Of a DNA stretch of 64,000 nt, positions 1-9,830 are shown one piece after another; position 1 is the first letter of the stretch, and every line of letters starts with the position of its first letter. The notes under the pieces were generated by a model. That model was not told the DNA's origin, made no database searches, and saw only the letters and a list, made by a program, of their open reading frames with translations. The stretch covers positions 62,001 through 126,000 of the forward strand of contig CABZFN010000004.1 of NCBI GenBank assembly GCA_902525035.1, written 5' to 3'. This stretch comes from an uncultured Alphaproteobacteria bacterium (GTDB lineage: Bacteria > Pseudomonadota > Alphaproteobacteria > HIMB59 > GCA-002718135). The translations under genes were made by a program, and so were the position numbers.

Positions 1-726
1 CCCACCCTCGGTTAATATCCAAATTATTTCAAATGAATTGAAAGTCCAAATCGCAGACAGTAATGACATTGTAATTATTACTGGAGTTATTTGAGGAAGG
101 GTAATTTTAAAAAATCTATCCCATCTTGAAGCACCATCGCAATAAGCTGCCTCGTATAAATCTCTTGGAACACCTTGCATTGCGGCAAGAAAAAAAACTG
201 TTACCATTGGCGTTCCAACCCAAACATCCGCTATAATTGTAGAAATAAAAGCACTTTGCTTGTATGCAAGAAAACCAAATGGACCATCTAAAATACCAGT
301 TCTCATACCAACACCAGCAATTATTCCAAAATATCCATTGTATAACCATAACCAACCCAACATTCCAATTGCAATAGGGACTACCCAGGGAGGCATTACA
401 AGAACTCTGAATATTGATCTTCCTTTTAAATTAGCATTTAGTAAAACAGCTCCAATTAAACCAATAATAAGTTTTAAAGACACTGAAAAAAACATCCAAA
501 CAAAAGTTCTAGTAACAATCCCATTGAATTTTTTACTTGAAAGCATTTTTTGATAATTTTCAAATCCAACATAATCTTCTCCAGCTAAACTTGAATTTGT
601 GAATGAAAGTCTGATTGTTTCCAATAACGGCCAGGCAACAATGAGAACTATATAAAGTGCAGCTGGAGCAATCAAAGCATATGCTAAATAAGTCTGGGTA
701 TTATATGATTTTAATTTTTGTTTCAT
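1..726 (-). CDS. Sugar ABC transporter permease, MalF/UgpA-like (3' end outside window)
   Basis: Own reverse-strand translation from ATG at 726: MKQKLKSYNTQTYLAYALIAPAALYIVLIVAWPLLETIRLSF...; contains permease EAA-type loop MQGVPRDLYEAAYCDGASRWDRFFKITLP; missed by the ORF track because no stop lies in the window. Confidence 0.88.
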   Translation of the reverse strand, partial: MKQKLKSYNTQTYLAYALIAPAALYIVLIVAWPLLETIRLSFTNSSLAGEDYVGFENYQKMLSSKKFNGIVTRTFVWMFFSVSLKLIIGLIGAVLLNANLKGRSIFRVLVMPPWVVPIAIGMLGWLWLYNGYFGIIAGVGMRTGILDGPFGFLAYKQSAFISTIIADVWVGTPMVTVFFLAAMQGVPRDLYEAAYCDGASRWDRFFKITLPQITPVIITMSLLSAIWTFNSFEIIWILTEGG

Positions 727-729
727 ATG

Positions 730-1875
730 CTAGGTTAATAAAGAGTCAAATTTATCCCAAGTACTTTTTAAGTCAATTACTTTACCTGTATTTCTAGACT
801 CATCAATTTTCATTGCTACAATTCCTGCTTCCATACACTCTATTACACCAACTGGTAATTCTTTATTATTTTTTAACAAATAATTATTAATGTCTTTAGC
901 CATTAAACTGTCTGCACCATAATGACCTTTTATTTCTTTTCCAAAGGCTGCTCCATAATCTTCGTCTATAAGTACATTATTATTTTCATCATGAGCTTTC
1001 ATAAAACCTCTAACAAAATCTCCCTCAATCATTCCTTTAGAACCTATAATAGCAAATCTTCTAAATTCATCTGGAACTTTCATATTAGTGTGAAAAGATA
1101 ATACTGCTTTATTTTCATATTCTATTATTGCTACTTGATGATCAACAATATCAGCATCACTATTAAAAACATTTGATTTTGACTCCCAACCTTTCAGTCT
1201 GTCTTTTGTATATTGTTCATGAGAACCCTCTGGAAGATTGTCTGGTATAAAAGATCTTCTTGAACCAAAACTAGCAACTTTAATAGGTCTACTTTTTGTA
1301 ATCATTGAATAAAAATCAATATCATGGCAACATTTTTCCAGCATAAAGCCTCCTGAATATTTTTGTTTTCTTCTCCAATTTCTCATAAAAAAAGCACCGT
1401 GCGATGGTACAATATGTTCTGAAGCTTCAATCGATATTATATTTCCAATAGCATTTTGATTTAATAATTTTCTTACAGATCTTGCTTGCTGCGAATATCT
1501 TAGAACTAAGCCAACTATAATTCTTTCTTTGCCATATTCTTTAATTAATTTAGCTAACTCAAAAGTTTCTTGTTCATTTATTACTATTGGTTTTTCAGCA
1601 AAAATTTGTAATCCAGCTTTTAATCCAAGCTTAATATGATCTAAATGTAAATGATTAGGAGATCCAATCATTAACATATCTAGTTTCTCTCGACCCAACA
1701 TTTCGTTTAAACTTGAATATGATTTATTTGGAAAAAAATTATTTTTCTCAGCAAAATCTTTTCCTATTGGCTGAGGATCTACATAAGCAACCAATTCAAA
1801 ATTTGGATTAACTTTTGAAAATTCATTATAAACACCCGCTGTTCTACTCCCAAAACCTACTGCACCTATTTTCAT
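730..1875 (-). CDS. Gfo/Idh/MocA family oxidoreductase
   Basis: N-terminal Rossmann fold and AEKPI motif (GLQIFAEKPIV). Confidence 0.85.
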   Translation of the reverse strand: MKIGAVGFGSRTAGVYNEFSKVNPNFELVAYVDPQPIGKDFAEKNNFFPNKSYSSLNEMLGREKLDMLMIGSPNHLHLDHIKLGLKAGLQIFAEKPIVINEQETFELAKLIKEYGKERIIVGLVLRYSQQARSVRKLLNQNAIGNIISIEASEHIVPSHGAFFMRNWRRKQKYSGGFMLEKCCHDIDFYSMITKSRPIKVASFGSRRSFIPDNLPEGSHEQYTKDRLKGWESKSNVFNSDADIVDHQVAIIEYENKAVLSFHTNMKVPDEFRRFAIIGSKGMIEGDFVRGFMKAHDENNNVLIDEDYGAAFGKEIKGHYGADSLMAKDINNYLLKNNKELPVGVIECMEAGIVAMKIDESRNTGKVIDLKSTWDKFDSLLT

Positions 1876-1892
1876 ATTTTTTTACTTTAACA

Positions 1893-3755
1893 TTAAAAAT
1901 TGTGATATCGCCAGCCTAATTTTTTTAAAAAATTCATAGAATTTAGAAGTGCTGAACGAAATTCTATCCATTTTCTCGAAATTTTTCCTTTCCATGCAAC
2001 TTCTGATAAAGTTGCTAATCTGGGATTAATCATTTGATCAAAAAATTTTTTATCTGTAATTGTCTCTGACCACAGTTGACCTTGTAACCCTTTTATCAAT
2101 TCTGATTTATTTATATCTTTTATTGGATCCCATTCATAAATATCTTTTACTTCTATAGTTGCAGCCCAACAAATACCTCTTTCATCAGTTGAATTATTAT
2201 AAGCCATATCAAAATATGTTTTTTGACCAGGACAAAGTATTGTTTCAAATCCCCTATTTGTAGTTTCTTTTGCAACATCTGAATGCTCCCATGAAAAGAT
2301 CAAACATGATTTATCAATTTTTCCAGCACTTCCACCTACGCCATGATTAATATGAGGTGACACTGCTGCCTCATTCCATGCAGCTGTTCTTTTATTTTTT
2401 GATTTTAGAAAATCTATTAAAAAATTCATATAGTAATCTTGATATTCCTCTTGTGATTTAAGATTATTTTTTTTCATAAACTCAATAATTGCTGTTGAGC
2501 CTTCCCAAGCATTACTTGGTCTTTCATCCACACCAACATGAATTATATCACATGAGAAAATAGCACTTACTTCATTCAACATATCTTTTAAAAAAGTTAC
2601 AGTTTTTTCTAAGGAAGGATTTATTGTATTATTCTTATACGAACCAACATCTTCACTAACTATATTTGAAGACTGTTCTCTGAGCTCTGGCATAATTTCT
2701 AGTAATGCCCAAGAATGTGCTGGTAAATCAATTTCAGGCATAATCTCAATATTTAATTTTTGTGCATATATAATTAAGTCTTTGATATCTTCCTGCGAGT
2801 AATATCCGCCATATTTATCATAACCACTTCCATACAACGGTGGTATTTTAAAATTATATCCTCTGTATCCTCCATTTAATGCTAAATCTGGATATTTTTT
2901 AATTTCAATTCTCCAAGCTTCGTTGTCTGTTAAATGCCAGTGAAATCTATTAAGTTTAAATAATGCCATGTAATCAAATAAACGTTTGATTTCATCAATA
3001 TTATAGAATTGTCTTGCACAATCGAGATGCATTCCTCTCCATTGATATTTTGGATTATCGTGTATTGTGCAAATTGGAAGTTTTGTTTGATAGAAATCAA
3101 TTAAATGAACTAAAGATATAAGACCATAAAGCTTTCCGCCATAATTATTATATTTAATCTCAATATTATCTTTTGTTATCTGAATAACATACTGATCGTT
3201 TAATAACTGATCATCTTTTTTAAATAAAATTGGAAATCCTTTTTCAGAAGTAAAATTAATATCCAATTTTGAAATAATATTTTGCAAATTAGAAATAATT
3301 TCAGTTTCCACATTCAGCTTAAATGTTTTATTTTCAATTTTTATAAATTCATTTTGTAAATGAATTTTTTCTGGCTCAGGAATAATAGGAATAAAATTTT
3401 TTGTTTTTAAATTTTCATAAGTTTTTTTTTTAATTGGTCTTTCAAATATCAAATCTGATACATTTATATTTAATTTACTATTGTTTAATTTATCAATAAT
3501 GAAAATACCTTCTGGACCAGACGAAAGGTTGAAGTTACCAATTCTAGGAATTTGTAAATCTAATAAGATTGTATTTTTTTCTATAGATAACTCGTAATAA
3601 CGTCCAATTTGCTTAGTTATTTCGGCTCCTGTTATAGATTTTATTGAATAAACTAATGAGAAACACAATTTTAAATTTGAATCTACTAATTTATCATCGA
3701 GAATAATTTTTAATTTATTTTCTTTTGTAAAAGATATATTAATTTGATGAGTCAT
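1893..3755 (-). CDS. Glycoside hydrolase family 20 beta-N-acetylhexosaminidase
   Basis: GH20 signatures WRGMHLDCARQFY, FHWHLTDNEAWRIEIKKYP, and catalytic HVGVDERP. Confidence 0.88.
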   Translation of the reverse strand: MTHQINISFTKENKLKIILDDKLVDSNLKLCFSLVYSIKSITGAEITKQIGRYYELSIEKNTILLDLQIPRIGNFNLSSGPEGIFIIDKLNNSKLNINVSDLIFERPIKKKTYENLKTKNFIPIIPEPEKIHLQNEFIKIENKTFKLNVETEIISNLQNIISKLDINFTSEKGFPILFKKDDQLLNDQYVIQITKDNIEIKYNNYGGKLYGLISLVHLIDFYQTKLPICTIHDNPKYQWRGMHLDCARQFYNIDEIKRLFDYMALFKLNRFHWHLTDNEAWRIEIKKYPDLALNGGYRGYNFKIPPLYGSGYDKYGGYYSQEDIKDLIIYAQKLNIEIMPEIDLPAHSWALLEIMPELREQSSNIVSEDVGSYKNNTINPSLEKTVTFLKDMLNEVSAIFSCDIIHVGVDERPSNAWEGSTAIIEFMKKNNLKSQEEYQDYYMNFLIDFLKSKNKRTAAWNEAAVSPHINHGVGGSAGKIDKSCLIFSWEHSDVAKETTNRGFETILCPGQKTYFDMAYNNSTDERGICWAATIEVKDIYEWDPIKDINKSELIKGLQGQLWSETITDKKFFDQMINPRLATLSEVAWKGKISRKWIEFRSALLNSMNFLKKLGWRYHNF

Positions 3756-3768
3756 AACTAATAATTAT

Positions 3769-4836
3769 ATGAGTTTTAAAGATATATTTAATATAGATGC
3801 AGAAGTAAAGGAAAGTGCTCATGCAAGAGTAAATTTAATTGGTGAACATACCGATTATACTGGTGGATATGTAATGCCTACGCTTTTGTCTTTTAAAATT
3901 ACAATTGAGATAACTGAAAATATCACTAATGAATTCATAGTTTATTCTCAACATTTTAAAGAAAAAAAAGCATTCAATGATTTCAAAAAATCAAGCGACA
4001 ATGAGTGGGTTGATTATATAAAAGGTTGTTTGCATATTTTTTTTGAAGAAAATAAGATTTCATCCAAATGTTTAAACATTTATATTTCATCTGATATACC
4101 TTTAGAAAGAGGTATTTCATCATCTTCAGCATTGTGTGTTGCTACACTAAAAGCACTTGATACTTTTTTTGCAACAAAAATAACAGATTCAGAAATTGCA
4201 AAATTAGCAAAGAAAGTAGAATTTAACTATATAGGTGTTTCTGGTGGAATAATGGATCAAATGGTTTCTTCTATTGGTATTCATGGCAAAGCATTTTTTA
4301 TGAATTGTAAGAATTTAGAATACGAACTTATTAATTTTCCAGAAAATTGGAAATTTTGTTTAATTGACTCTGAAGTACAACGAAATTTAAGAGATAGCTC
4401 TTATAATGAAAGATTTGCTGAACTCCAAGAGGCTGAAAAAAAACTTGGTGTAGAATATTTAGGTGGAGTTAAAAAAGAAAATTTTCAAACAGATAAATTT
4501 GACAATAATACTATTGCAAAAAGAGCAAAGCATGTAGTTTTTGAAAATGATAGAGTGATTAATGCAAAAAAAAATTTAATAGAAAATAATATTAAAGAAT
4601 TTGGAAAATTAATGAATGAAAGTCACGTATCATATTCTAAAGATTTTGAAGCATCTACTTTAGATGTTGATTTAATTATTAAAAGATCTGTTGAATGTGG
4701 TGCTTTAGGTGCTAGATTAACTGGTGGAGGGTTTGGTGGATTTACAGTTTCATTAATTGAAAGAAATAATTTTAGTAATTGGTATAGTAAAATATTAAAT
4801 TTTTATTCTGCTGAAAAGATCTTCGAAGTCAATTAG
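3769..4836 (+). CDS. Galactokinase-like GHMP kinase
   Basis: Galactokinase signature ARVNLIGEHTDYTGGYVMP, GHMP motif ISSSSALCVA, and C-terminal ARLTGGGFGG. Confidence 0.85.
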   Translation: MSFKDIFNIDAEVKESAHARVNLIGEHTDYTGGYVMPTLLSFKITIEITENITNEFIVYSQHFKEKKAFNDFKKSSDNEWVDYIKGCLHIFFEENKISSKCLNIYISSDIPLERGISSSSALCVATLKALDTFFATKITDSEIAKLAKKVEFNYIGVSGGIMDQMVSSIGIHGKAFFMNCKNLEYELINFPENWKFCLIDSEVQRNLRDSSYNERFAELQEAEKKLGVEYLGGVKKENFQTDKFDNNTIAKRAKHVVFENDRVINAKKNLIENNIKEFGKLMNESHVSYSKDFEASTLDVDLIIKRSVECGALGARLTGGGFGGFTVSLIERNNFSNWYSKILNFYSAEKIFEVN

Positions 4837-5909
4837 GTTTTTAATAACCTTCTAAGCTTACCCTCAGTTACATCATGGTCAATATAACATCCTTGTAGAT
4901 GTCTAAAACCAGTATTTGGATCAAATTTAGTTCTTCCATGTAATAATCTCAAGTTATCAAACATTGCAATCATTCCTTTAGACAATCTAAATTTAATTTT
5001 GAAATCATCAGAATTACAAAGTTTAAACATATATTTTCTAGCCTTATAAAAAAGATTGAGATTATTTTCGTCTAATAATGGAACATAATCAAGTCTTCCA
5101 CTAAATCGTATTTGTCTAAAGTTATTATTATGATCAAGTTCAATTAATTTTGCTTCATCAACTAAGATAGTATCAATATCTGTAAATTTAAAAGTTACAT
5201 TAGTTTTAGTTAATACTTCATAAAATTCAGGTTGGTTATGTTTTAAAAAATTTGTAATGCTAAAACCATCAACTAAACTGGAATCTCCTCCTGTAGATTC
5301 ATTAGCAATACAATGAAGTAATTGAATTCCAGGAACAGGCTTTCTATATGGATTATCTGAATGCGATGTTAACTCTAATGCAGTATAAGCAAGATCATTT
5401 GGATTTGGCTTTGAGACAACGTTAAATAATTTTCCAAAATTTGTTGCTCGGACTGGGCCTAATTTTTCAGCAAAATTTATAACTTCATTTTCTTCTGCTT
5501 TTGTATTTTTGATTATTACATAACCATATTGATAAAATACCTTAAGCATATTGATAAGTTCCTTTTTATTCTCAAAGATTTTATTATTATCAAAAATTTC
5601 TAAATTTTGTTCACTGACATTCCATATTTTTTTTTCAGGTATGACATCAATATTATTGATTTCATTATAAAGATCATCGATATTGAAAGATCCTTTTGCT
5701 CCATCACTAAATTCAACATTTAATATATTTTCGTTAACACTATGTGAATTTATAAATAGATTATCATCTAAGAGGCTTGGTTCATATAAACGTTGTAGAT
5801 TATTTTGGTCTAAAAATTCACTCCCATTTAATCTTTCACGAAGCCAAATGCTATGAAGTTTAAACTCTGATAATTTTCCTTCATTAATAGAAATTATTTT
5901 TTTTCCCAT
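4833..5909 (-). CDS. Gamma-butyrobetaine dioxygenase-like TauD/BBOX-family oxygenase
   Basis: N-terminal DUF971/GBBH-like domain (LHSIWLRERLNG) followed by a TauD-like domain with HSDNPYR and LHGRTKF. Confidence 0.78.
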   Translation of the reverse strand: MGKKIISINEGKLSEFKLHSIWLRERLNGSEFLDQNNLQRLYEPSLLDDNLFINSHSVNENILNVEFSDGAKGSFNIDDLYNEINNIDVIPEKKIWNVSEQNLEIFDNNKIFENKKELINMLKVFYQYGYVIIKNTKAEENEVINFAEKLGPVRATNFGKLFNVVSKPNPNDLAYTALELTSHSDNPYRKPVPGIQLLHCIANESTGGDSSLVDGFSITNFLKHNQPEFYEVLTKTNVTFKFTDIDTILVDEAKLIELDHNNNFRQIRFSGRLDYVPLLDENNLNLFYKARKYMFKLCNSDDFKIKFRLSKGMIAMFDNLRLLHGRTKFDPNTGFRHLQGCYIDHDVTEGKLRRLLKT

Positions 5910-5995
5910 TTTTAGTTTATTAATTAATATTTAAATTTGTGTAAATTATAAATTATAATTAAAAATTAAAAAATGGTTGAGAAATAAATAATTAC

Positions 5996-6826
5996 TTATT
6001 CTCCTAGTAGAGAATCATCCAAAACTCTAGTTTCATAAGCTGAATATGAATGCCAACCATGTACTGTTTGATCAAAATCAATTACACTACCTGTCATTAA
6101 TCCAGACTCTTCTGAGCACATAAATGCTAATCCTTTTGCTACATCAATAGGTTTAATCAATCTATTAAAAGGAACTTTTTTTTCTTCATCTTTCAACCAA
6201 TTAGGATTTTTTTTGTGAACTCTTGTCTGTATATCATGTTCGGCAGGTGTATCTGTCCATCCAATATTTAAGGCATTTACTCTTATTTGATAGCTGGCAA
6301 CAGAATTTGCAATATTTTTTGTCATTGTAGCTAAAGCAGCTTTTGAACCACTATAAGCAACAATAAAAGGCATACCACTATACATTGCCATAGATAATAC
6401 ATTTGCAATTGTTCCTTTGTTCTTATCTCTAATCATTATTTTAATTGTCTCTTGCATTAATATGAAAGGTGCACGGGTATTAATATTATAATTATTTTCA
6501 TAATTTTCTAGAGTAGCACTTAGAATTGTTCCTCTTTCTGTATATCCAGCAACATTAATTAAAGAATTTATAGTTCCAAATTTTTTATCAGTCTCTAAAA
6601 CAATTTTTTTGCAATCATCAACATTTTTAAGGTCTGCTTTTATATACAAACACTCAGTGCCTAATTTTTCAATCTGATTTTTAACTTCAAGACCTTTATT
6701 TTCTTGTCTCCCACAAATTGTAATTGCTTTAGCACCTCTGCTAGCTAATAATCTCGCTGTTTCAGCACCACTACCTTGTGTACTACCTGTAACTATAATG
6801 ACCTTATCTTTAAATTGTTCTTTCAT
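5996..6826 (-). CDS. SDR family oxidoreductase
   Basis: TGSTQGSGAETA nucleotide-binding motif and YSGSKAAL catalytic motif. Confidence 0.85.
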   Translation of the reverse strand: MKEQFKDKVIIVTGSTQGSGAETARLLASRGAKAITICGRQENKGLEVKNQIEKLGTECLYIKADLKNVDDCKKIVLETDKKFGTINSLINVAGYTERGTILSATLENYENNYNINTRAPFILMQETIKIMIRDKNKGTIANVLSMAMYSGMPFIVAYSGSKAALATMTKNIANSVASYQIRVNALNIGWTDTPAEHDIQTRVHKKNPNWLKDEEKKVPFNRLIKPIDVAKGLAFMCSEESGLMTGSVIDFDQTVHGWHSYSAYETRVLDDSLLGE

Positions 6827-6841
6827 AGAATTTATCTATAA

Positions 6842-7843
6842 TTAAAATTTTGGTTTTACAACTTTATTTAATTTTACTGATTTAGTAGCTGAATTAGCAA
6901 GAATTAAAGCATTCTTTCCATCTTCAAAAGTGACTGATGTATTTTTTTTATTTTTTATTGATTTTATAAATTGATCTAATTGTATTTGATAAGCATCTTT
7001 GTATCTTTCGATAAAAAAATTTTTAATAGGTTTTTTTGCAAAGGACAAATTTTGATTATAGTAATTGATATCATTGTTTGGAACATTATCAGAAATTAAC
7101 ATTCCATTACTTCCAAATACTTCGAGTCTTTGATCATAACCATATACAGCTCTTCTTGAATTATTTATATGAACTAAAACCCCTTTTTTTGATTTCATAA
7201 AACACATAGTTGTGTCATAATCATTTGTAATCTTAAAATCATTTGAAACATTTACAGAACCTTGTGCATAAACTTCTACAATTGGATCATTATTTAGAAT
7301 AAATCGTGCCAAATCAAAATCATGAATTGAACAATCTCTAAAAATTCCACCCGATTGTTTTAAATAATCAATACCAGGTGGAGAAGGATCCCTACTTGTG
7401 ATTACAATCATTTCAATTTTCCCAATCTTTCCTGATAGAACCTCACTTTGTACTTTATTATGATTAGGATCAAATCTACGATTAAAACCAATTTGAATTT
7501 TTGGTTTATATTTTTTAATTTTTTGCCAACATTTATTTACTTTATTTATATCTAAATCAATTGGCTTTTCACATAATATAGCTTTATTACATACTGCTCC
7601 TAGAGAAATATAATCTGTATGAGTAGGGGTAGCAGAAGCAATTAAAATAGCATTTATTTGATCTGAAGAAATTGCTTCCTTTGCAGTCTTTGCAACTTCA
7701 CAACTATATTTTTTTGCAATTTTTATAGCAGAGCTTGTATCAATGTCATAAACGTATTTGAGGCCGGCTTCTGGATGATCATTTATGATTGATGCATGTA
7801 ATTTCCCAATTCTTCCTGTTCCCAATAAGGCAAAATTAATCAT
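6842..7843 (-). CDS. Gfo/Idh/MocA oxidoreductase, myo-inositol 2-dehydrogenase-like
   Basis: GTGRIGKLHA, CEKPID, and DCSIHDFDLARF (IolG-type HDxD motif). Confidence 0.8.
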   Translation of the reverse strand: MINFALLGTGRIGKLHASIINDHPEAGLKYVYDIDTSSAIKIAKKYSCEVAKTAKEAISSDQINAILIASATPTHTDYISLGAVCNKAILCEKPIDLDINKVNKCWQKIKKYKPKIQIGFNRRFDPNHNKVQSEVLSGKIGKIEMIVITSRDPSPPGIDYLKQSGGIFRDCSIHDFDLARFILNNDPIVEVYAQGSVNVSNDFKITNDYDTTMCFMKSKKGVLVHINNSRRAVYGYDQRLEVFGSNGMLISDNVPNNDINYYNQNLSFAKKPIKNFFIERYKDAYQIQLDQFIKSIKNKKNTSVTFEDGKNALILANSATKSVKLNKVVKPKF

Positions 7844-7844
7844 T

Positions 7845-9032
7845 TTAAATTTTTATCCACTTTGAATTTAAATTAGAAGATTTTTTTGCTGCATAAATAA
7901 ATTTAATACCAGCTACACCATCATCAATTGTTGGGAATGAATATTTTTTATTTTTATTATGAATCTGATCAGCAAATTCTGAATAAATATTTGCAAAAGC
8001 TTCAAAAAAACCTTCTGGGTGACCAGCAGCAATTCTTGAAGATGATAGTGAAAATTTAGATACTAATTTACTTGCTCTTGTTATCACTTTCGTTGGTTTA
8101 TCTAGTTCTGTAAACTTTAGATTATTTGGATCATCCTGTAACCACTCTATTGAACCTTTTGTTCCATAAACTCTAATTTTTAGACCATTTTCTCCACCAG
8201 TAGCAGCAGACGATACCCAGATTATACCTCTTGCCTTATTTCGCATTCTTAATAGTACAAAAGCATTATCATCAACTGAAATTTCTGAGGATAATGAATT
8301 TACTTCTGCTGATATTTCGTTTGCTTCTAATCCAGTCACATACCTCAACAAATGATACGCGTGAGTTCCAATTTCAGATAATATCATTGAGGGCCCAGAT
8401 TGTTTTTTATCTAGTCTCCATTTTAATGTTCTTTTTTCATCTTTCTTTTTTACTCCGACTGTATAACCTTGGGGGTACTCAACATTTATTAAATTGATTT
8501 TTCCTAATTTATGATTTGAAATAATATTTTTTGCCTCTCGTAGCATTGGATAGCTTGAGTAATTGTGTGTTAATGCAAAAACAATTTTATTTTTTAAAAT
8601 TACTTTTTTTAATTTAATAGCATCCTCAACTGTTGCGGTTAAAGGCTTGTCACAAATAATGTGTATTCCTTTTTCAATAAATGCTTTTGCTATCTTATAA
8701 TGATCACCCGATGGAGTCATTATTCCAAGCGCTTGAATACCATCATTTCTCTTTGACTCATCGGATGCCATAGACTTATAATCACTGTAACAACGATCAT
8801 CAGCTAATCCTAATGAAGAACCAAAAGATTTAGATTTGTTTTTATCTTTTGAAAATATTCCAGCAACAAATTCAAATTTATTATCAAATCTTGCTGATAA
8901 CCTATGTGTGTATCCAATAAATGAATTAGGACCTCCACCAATAAAACCAATTCTAATTTTATTTTTATTATTTAAAGTATCATTTCTAAGTAAGTCTAAT
9001 CTACCAAAAGCAATTTTGGATTTTTTTTTCAT
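7845..9032 (-). CDS. Gfo/Idh/MocA family oxidoreductase
   Basis: GFIGGGPNSFIGYTHR, CDKPLT, SEIGTHAYHLLRYVTG. Confidence 0.82.
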   Translation of the reverse strand: MKKKSKIAFGRLDLLRNDTLNNKNKIRIGFIGGGPNSFIGYTHRLSARFDNKFEFVAGIFSKDKNKSKSFGSSLGLADDRCYSDYKSMASDESKRNDGIQALGIMTPSGDHYKIAKAFIEKGIHIICDKPLTATVEDAIKLKKVILKNKIVFALTHNYSSYPMLREAKNIISNHKLGKINLINVEYPQGYTVGVKKKDEKRTLKWRLDKKQSGPSMILSEIGTHAYHLLRYVTGLEANEISAEVNSLSSEISVDDNAFVLLRMRNKARGIIWVSSAATGGENGLKIRVYGTKGSIEWLQDDPNNLKFTELDKPTKVITRASKLVSKFSLSSSRIAAGHPEGFFEAFANIYSEFADQIHNKNKKYSFPTIDDGVAGIKFIYAAKKSSNLNSKWIKI

Positions 9033-9802
9033 TAATTAACTATGCCACCATCAATTACGTAATTTTGTGCGGTACAACCAGAACTTTGATCAGATGCAAA
9101 AAACAAAACTGGCTTTGATATATCTTCAGGCATAAGCATTCTCTTAATACATTGTCTCTCAAGTTGAGTTTTTTTAATTTCTGGAGTAAGCCATAATTTT
9201 TTTTGCCTCTCCGTAATGATCCAGCCAGGAACAATACAATTTACTCTGATGTTATAGATACCTAAATCTCTTGCTAAAGTTCTTGTTAGACCCATAATAG
9301 CAGATTTTGCAGTGGTATATCCAGGCATACCACCTTGAGAAATCATCCATGAAAAACTTCCTATATTTACAACAGAACCTTTACCAAAATCTTTCATGTC
9401 TTTATAGACAGCTTGAGTTGCAAAAAAATAATGTCTCAAATTAATATTCATTCTATCATCCCAATATTCAGGGGTTACACTATCTAAATCATGTCTCTCA
9501 TCATTTGCTGCATTATTTACCAGAATTGAAATTGGCCCAATTTCTTTTTTTACTTTTTCTAATGAACTTTTAAGTTGTTCTATATTTTTTAAATCACATT
9601 TTACAAATAGACTATCAATATCATATTTGTTTTTAATTTTTTTTGATAACTCATTACCTAATTCATCATTTATATCTAAAAATGCAACTTTTGATTTTTG
9701 AGAAGCAAATTGCTCGACAATACTTTCCCCAATTCCTGAGGCGCCCCCTGTAATAAGCACTACTCTATTTTTTAGTGATGGATAAGTTGCGATTTCGTTC
9801 AT
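9032..9802 (-). CDS. SDR oxidoreductase resembling Caulobacter-type D-xylose/aldose 1-dehydrogenase
   Basis: TGGASGIGESI, NNAANDERHDLDSVTPEYWDDRMNINLRHYFFATQAV and YTTAKSAIMGLTRTLARDLG resemble the XylB SDR layout as recalled. Confidence 0.75.
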   Translation of the reverse strand: MNEIATYPSLKNRVVLITGGASGIGESIVEQFASQKSKVAFLDINDELGNELSKKIKNKYDIDSLFVKCDLKNIEQLKSSLEKVKKEIGPISILVNNAANDERHDLDSVTPEYWDDRMNINLRHYFFATQAVYKDMKDFGKGSVVNIGSFSWMISQGGMPGYTTAKSAIMGLTRTLARDLGIYNIRVNCIVPGWIITERQKKLWLTPEIKKTQLERQCIKRMLMPEDISKPVLFFASDQSSGCTAQNYVIDGGIVN

Positions 9803-9830
9803 GATTATTTATGATATATTAATCTAAGTT

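Noticed and set aside
116-355. 79-aa minus-strand ORF rich in W/C/N
   Set aside because: Out of frame with the true ABC permease reading frame (1-726, minus); composition is that of a shadow ORF
260-553. 97-aa plus-strand ORF
   Set aside because: Antisense to the partial ABC permease; no recognisable features
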